Shown: positions 59,510-64,000 of the stretch, piece after piece
How the letters are laid out: each line of letters starts with the position of its first letter
Position numbering within the stretch: the first letter of the stretch is position 1
Translations under genes and position numbers: made by a program
Assembly: GCA_009840625.1 (NCBI GenBank)
Contig: VXNJ01000001.1
Span: 310,001 to 374,000, forward strand
Source: Chloroflexota bacterium
GTDB lineage: Bacteria; Chloroflexota; UBA11872; VXNJ01
Direction: 5' to 3'
Length of the DNA stretch: 64,000 nt
Notes under the pieces: model-generated
Database searches by the model: none
What the model was told of the DNA's origin: nothing
Seen by the model: the letters and a program-made list of their open reading frames with translations, nothing else

Positions 59510-61585
59510 TCATTGGCTGGCGGTGGTGAACGTGCTGGAAGATGTCCCGGCTACTCCGTTGACCGTCCAGCTCACATTGAAGCGGTAGGTTTCGGATTTG
59601 CCCAAAGGATCGTGAGGAACCAGCGACAGCCCCTTCCGCCATGCGCTGGTCTGATTCGTTGCTGGCAGCACCGCACCGTCGGACAGGCGGGTCAGGCTGG
59701 CCTGGCCCCAGGTGACATCGTCACCGAGTCGGAACAGGACTGTGATCGGCGGACCCAGCGGACGCGGCACGCCGGGCGCCGGATCGGGCCTTTCGAATCC
59801 ATCCCATTGCGGCGGCACCGCGGAGGTGCCGTCGGCCGGATAGATGCTCGGCTGTGGATTCGGACCGGATCGGTCAAACTGCAGGCCGACGTTGAAGATG
59901 GACACCGTCACGTTCCCGTCGGAGGCCGAACCGTAGCCGATGTGCACGGCCGAGGGGTGAACGAACATGTAGCGGTGGTAGACGGTCGACAGCGCCCAGT
60001 CGAGCGTCCGCGCCGGATCCAGCAGCCCAGCGACCTCGTCGATCCAGTTGAGTTCGTAATTTGCGGCCTTGGCGCGGTCGAAGATCGACACGCCGGTGAA
60101 ATGCTGGAGGCCCGCAGTCTCGTTGTGGAAATCTCCGCGGTTGGTTATCCAGTAAAGGGCATGGCTGGATGCGGCCTGGGTCAGGGCATCCGATTTGACC
60201 AACGGCGAAAGTCCCAGGCCGGACCGGACCCGATTGACTTCCTCGATCAGCGAGTCACCGGTTCCGGGGGTTACCGGTTGGGCGCCGCCGGTCACCGGTG
60301 CTACGAATTCGGCGACTACCCATGCTTTTGCGCCGTTGACATTCAGCTCCAGCCACGTCTCCCCGCCAACCGATTCCGTGTTGCCGGTGAGGTCCAGGAC
60401 GCGGCCGTGTTGGAAGCGGGCGACGATCTGGGCTCCGCGCGAGGGTTGGGCCCGAACGTTTAGCGTTGATCCCGGCACATTGGCCTGCCAGCTGCCGCTG
60501 GAATAATCAGTTCCGGTCGTCGGTGGAGTCACCGGCGTCGGCGGGTCCACCGGCTGGGTTTCCCTGCGCTGCGGACTCAGGAATTCGCCGGATACCCAGC
60601 GCGCCGTCCCGATCTCAACCCAGGTAAGGCCGCCGGCTTCGATCGTGCGCCCGGTCGGGAACACCTCCTCGCCGTCGTTGGCGCTGTCGACTATCGGGGC
60701 CGAGACCGACGGCCGTTGGCGCACGTTGAGGAACGACCCCTCGGTGTCGACGAACCACCGGCCGGTCCCGAAATCTTTAGCCTGCGAACCGGCGGGCAGG
60801 GTAGCCGGAACCACGTTGGGGGCGTGGGGCGCCAGCGCCGCCTGCGGGAACAGTCCCAGCTGCTTTGCCAGATCACCCCCGTTGGCGACGGTCACGGTGC
60901 CGGCGCGGGCCCATGGGAAGTCGTCCAGCCAGAGTTGGAGCACGGCCCGCTGCAACCGGATGGCGCGCAACCCGGAGTAATTTCGGACCCGCGAAGTCGG
61001 CAGGCCGAAGTGGCGCAGGTAATCGCCGGACGCCAAGTAGACCCGGCGCAGCAGGGGCTCCTCGTCCAGGAGCGCGATCCGCTGCTCCAGGATCTGCGGC
61101 CAGGCCAGGCCGGATTCGTCGAAATCCTCCTGCTCGGGCACCAATTCGTCGGCCAGGCGAGCGTCGTACCCCAGGCGGTGCAGGTCGTCAAATACGTTCA
61201 CGAACGCGGTAGCCTGTTCGCCCGGCCGCCACTGGAAGACCGCTTTCTGCATCACCTGGGTAACGAATCCGTCCCAGATGAACCGGCGCGAGACCGGGTA
61301 GCCGACCTCGGCGACGCCGCCGAATTCTTCAAATGCCGTCCAGAACCGGGCTTCGGAGTCGTCGACAACGGCGTACCCGTCGCCGGGGTCGGGAGTGTCG
61401 CCACCGGTTTGGGTGAAGAACCGACCGCCCGGAACCGCGTATTCGGCTTCCTGGGCCTGCGCGGGCACCGCCAGCGCGACGGCGAGGAGCGCCAGCAGGA
61501 TCGACGCCCGCAACGCGGCTGCGGCGGGCCTGCCCGGCGCGCGCACCCCAAAATCGGGGCGCAAGCGACATTTGCCAAACATCAT
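59510..61585 (-). CDS. Secreted SH3b-repeat and CAP/SCP-domain protein
   Basis: A 691-residue exported protein. A basic N-terminus and hydrophobic helix end in VPAQAQ (about 45), a signal peptidase site. A helical region (about 50-260) with two YPVSRRF/FGLPTS-type repeats follows. Two bacterial SH3 domains come next (GSFLNVRQRPSVSAPIV about 286, STLNVRAQPSRGAQIV about 371), then a CAP domain (about 445-570: EVNRVRSGLGLSPLVKS, HALYW, HPSAVHIGYG) and an Ig-like C-terminal segment. Such modular proteins are common in Chloroflexota and presumably act at the cell surface; the CAP domain function is unknown. The start lies 12 bases from the divergent kinase gene, and a GTG at 61546 is an alternative. 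Confidence 0.85.
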   Translation of the reverse strand: MMFGKCRLRPDFGVRAPGRPAAAALRASILLALLAVALAVPAQAQEAEYAVPGGRFFTQTGGDTPDPGDGYAVVDDSEARFWTAFEEFGGVAEVGYPVSRRFIWDGFVTQVMQKAVFQWRPGEQATAFVNVFDDLHRLGYDARLADELVPEQEDFDESGLAWPQILEQRIALLDEEPLLRRVYLASGDYLRHFGLPTSRVRNYSGLRAIRLQRAVLQLWLDDFPWARAGTVTVANGGDLAKQLGLFPQAALAPHAPNVVPATLPAGSQAKDFGTGRWFVDTEGSFLNVRQRPSVSAPIVDSANDGEEVFPTGRTIEAGGLTWVEIGTARWVSGEFLSPQRRETQPVDPPTPVTPPTTGTDYSSGSWQANVPGSTLNVRAQPSRGAQIVARFQHGRVLDLTGNTESVGGETWLELNVNGAKAWVVAEFVAPVTGGAQPVTPGTGDSLIEEVNRVRSGLGLSPLVKSDALTQAASSHALYWITNRGDFHNETAGLQHFTGVSIFDRAKAANYELNWIDEVAGLLDPARTLDWALSTVYHRYMFVHPSAVHIGYGSASDGNVTVSIFNVGLQFDRSGPNPQPSIYPADGTSAVPPQWDGFERPDPAPGVPRPLGPPITVLFRLGDDVTWGQASLTRLSDGAVLPATNQTSAWRKGLSLVPHDPLGKSETYRFNVSWTVNGVAGTSSSTFTTASQ

Positions 61586-61597
61586 TCCGGGCCGAGC

Positions 61598-62619
61598 ATG
61601 CTGCTGACCGCTGAAAACGCCGTGGCCGTGGCCGATTCGTACGGATTGCTAATCGGCTCACCCACACCAACCGTGAGCGATCTTTCGGCCGGCGGGGTAT
61701 CAAACGCGGTTTTCAAGCTCGAATCCGAATCAGTTTGCCTGGTACTCAAACAGCCCTTGGCCAGGTTGCGGGTACAGACCGAATGGCGCATCGACCGGGT
61801 CCGGATATTCCGCGAAGCCGAAGGGATGCGGCTGTGGAAAAGTCTGGTGGCGCGCGACGCCGTGCCGGCCGTGCATTTCGTTGACAAAGCCAATTACATT
61901 TTGGCAATGAGTTGTGCGCCTCCGGGGCACCGCAACTGGAAACAGGAATTGCTGGCCCGGCGACTTGATCCGGCCGCGGCCCGCACTCTGGGGGTCATGC
62001 TGGCCGACTGGCAACGCGCCGGCGGCGATGAAGACCTGCCCCGGAAGCTGCCGGCCACCGACACTTTCGTCCAGGGCCGCCTGGACCCCTACCTGGGGGA
62101 CAGGCTGCGGGGCCGCCACCCCTCGCTGGCGCCCGCGCTGGCAACGCTGAGCGCCGAATTGCTCGCGAACCGCCGTTGCCTGGTTCACGGTGACTATTCG
62201 CCCAAGAACGTCCTCGTCGGGGAAGAGGGGTCGGTCTGTCTGCTTGATTTTGAAATCTGCCATTTCGGGCACCCGGCGTTCGACCCGGCGTTCATGCTCA
62301 CCCACCTGGTGCTCAAGTCCCAGCACATGCCGCGGGCGGCCGGCGGATTCATCGCGCTCGCCGAGGTCTTTTGGGATTCATATACGAGCCGACTCGGCGG
62401 GTGGTTGACGCCCGACCACGAATCGATCACCGTGCGGTGCCTGGGAGGATTGCTCTTGGCGCGCGTCGACGGACAATCGCCGGCCGAGTACCTGACCGAT
62501 TCGGGCGCGCGCAGGCGCGTCGTAGATTTGGGCCACCGGTTGTTGCGTAACGACTCCGGAACAATCGGCAACGCCTGCCGGATGGCGGCCCAATGCGCCA
62601 ACGAAAGCTCGCTGCGGAC

Positions 62620-62623
<4 letters not shown>
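61598..62623 (+). CDS. Aminoglycoside phosphotransferase (APH)-fold kinase of unknown substrate
   Basis: A 341-residue protein of the APH/choline kinase/methylthioribose kinase superfamily. LSAGGVSNAVFKLES (about 28-42) is the glycine loop, VLKQPL (about 48) the ATP-binding Lys, HGDYSPKNVLV (about 197-207) the catalytic loop and CLLDFEIC (about 213-220) the metal site. LVHGDYSPKN resembles methylthioribose kinases and fructosamine-type kinases. Substrates in this fold vary widely, and antibiotic resistance is not implied. The stop overlaps the enolase-like start as ATGA, a strong hint that the kinase and the enolase-like protein work together. A much longer frame upstream is antisense to the CAP gene and was ignored. 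Confidence 0.82.
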
Positions 62624-63900
<1,277 letters not shown>

Positions 63901-63923
63901 GGTTCTCTAGCGCGAACAGTCGT

Positions 63924-64000
63924 TGGCGGAGGAGGCGGGATTCGAACCCGCGACCCGGTTAAAAGCCGAGTAACCGCTTAGCAGGCGGCCGCACTAGACC
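63924..64000 (-). tRNA. tRNA-Ser (anticodon GCT), 5' end beyond the window
   Basis: The minus strand shows the D-arm remainder, the anticodon arm with loop CTGCTAA, a long variable arm (TTACTCGGCTTTTAACCGGG region), T arm GCGGG-TTCGAAT-CCCGC, acceptor strand CTCCTCC, discriminator G and an encoded CCA at 63926-63924. The long variable arm and GCT anticodon fit serine AGC/AGU decoding. The 5' acceptor strand is cut off. Confidence 0.92.

Noticed and set aside
60716-61597. Long plus-strand open frame preceding the APH-fold kinase
   Set aside because: It is antisense to the well-supported SH3b/CAP gene, has no family resemblance, and the kinase fold begins only at the ATG at 61598.

Overview
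The window is a GC-rich, densely packed stretch of bacterial chromosome with very frequent TTG and GTG starts and many 4-base start/stop overlaps. Several traits together suggest a member of the Chloroflexota, perhaps a marine or soil SAR202/Dehalococcoidia-like lineage. These are solute-binding lipoproteins with a Val/Glu-rich linker after the lipobox, an SH3b-plus-CAP secreted protein, a mycobacterial Sdh1-type succinate dehydrogenase membrane subunit, split transketolase, and an abundance of enolase-superfamily, Gfo/Idh/MocA, SDR and RraA enzymes. The assignment is inference; no rRNA gene is present to settle it. No CRISPR array, prophage or intact insertion sequence was seen.

Layout. (1) 1-20213: the 5' part of a leucyl aminopeptidase gene, then an accessory catabolic region. 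It holds three Gfo/Idh/MocA dehydrogenases (one IolG-like), two 137-aa cupins, a rhamnonate-dehydratase-like enolase-superfamily enzyme, two RraA-family aldolase-like proteins, an SDR, a formylglycine sulfatase, IolD, an IolE-like isomerase/dehydratase and a PhyH-type oxygenase. An Lhr helicase and an ammonium transporter are interleaved. The set looks built to take apart inositol, sugar acids and possibly sulfated derivatives. (2) 20249-32771: tRNA-Arg, then a TCA-cycle block: sdhCAB (+), converging with sucC-sucD-X-Y-mdh (-), followed by a higBA toxin-antitoxin pair and aconitase (+). X and Y are a divergent second copy of the SDH flavoprotein and iron-sulfur subunits. (3) 32784-42738: ndk, a repeat-rich protein, a split HldE pair (heptose kinase and adenylyltransferase) coupled to MurJ, CtaG, a TauE/SafE exporter, CysK, an AT-rich palindromic element, and a von Willebrand A protein. 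(4) 42778-46184: the classical secE-nusG-rplK-rplA-rplJ-rplL block with an L10-leader attenuator. (5) 46233-56119: two SDRs, a holin-like/phosphodiesterase fusion, a metallo-beta-lactamase-fold hydrolase, two tandem 493-aa solute-binding lipoproteins without permeases, and a split transketolase. (6) 56148-64000: tRNA-Thr, a cobalamin riboswitch driving btuFCD, an SH3b/CAP secreted protein, an APH-fold kinase translationally coupled to a divergent enolase, and the 3' part of tRNA-Ser.

The most striking observation is the X/Y pair (24782-27057). Its iron-sulfur protein has lost every ligand of the [2Fe-2S] and [3Fe-4S] clusters but keeps exactly the four cysteines that hold the [4Fe-4S] cluster in SdhB. 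Its flavoprotein has lost most of the dicarboxylate-binding residues. It lies in a same-strand run between sucCD and mdh. This looks like a repurposed, still-constrained complex rather than decay. Second is the enolase-like protein with Glu168-to-Asp and His373-to-Ala changes (yeast numbering), coupled to a kinase of unknown substrate.
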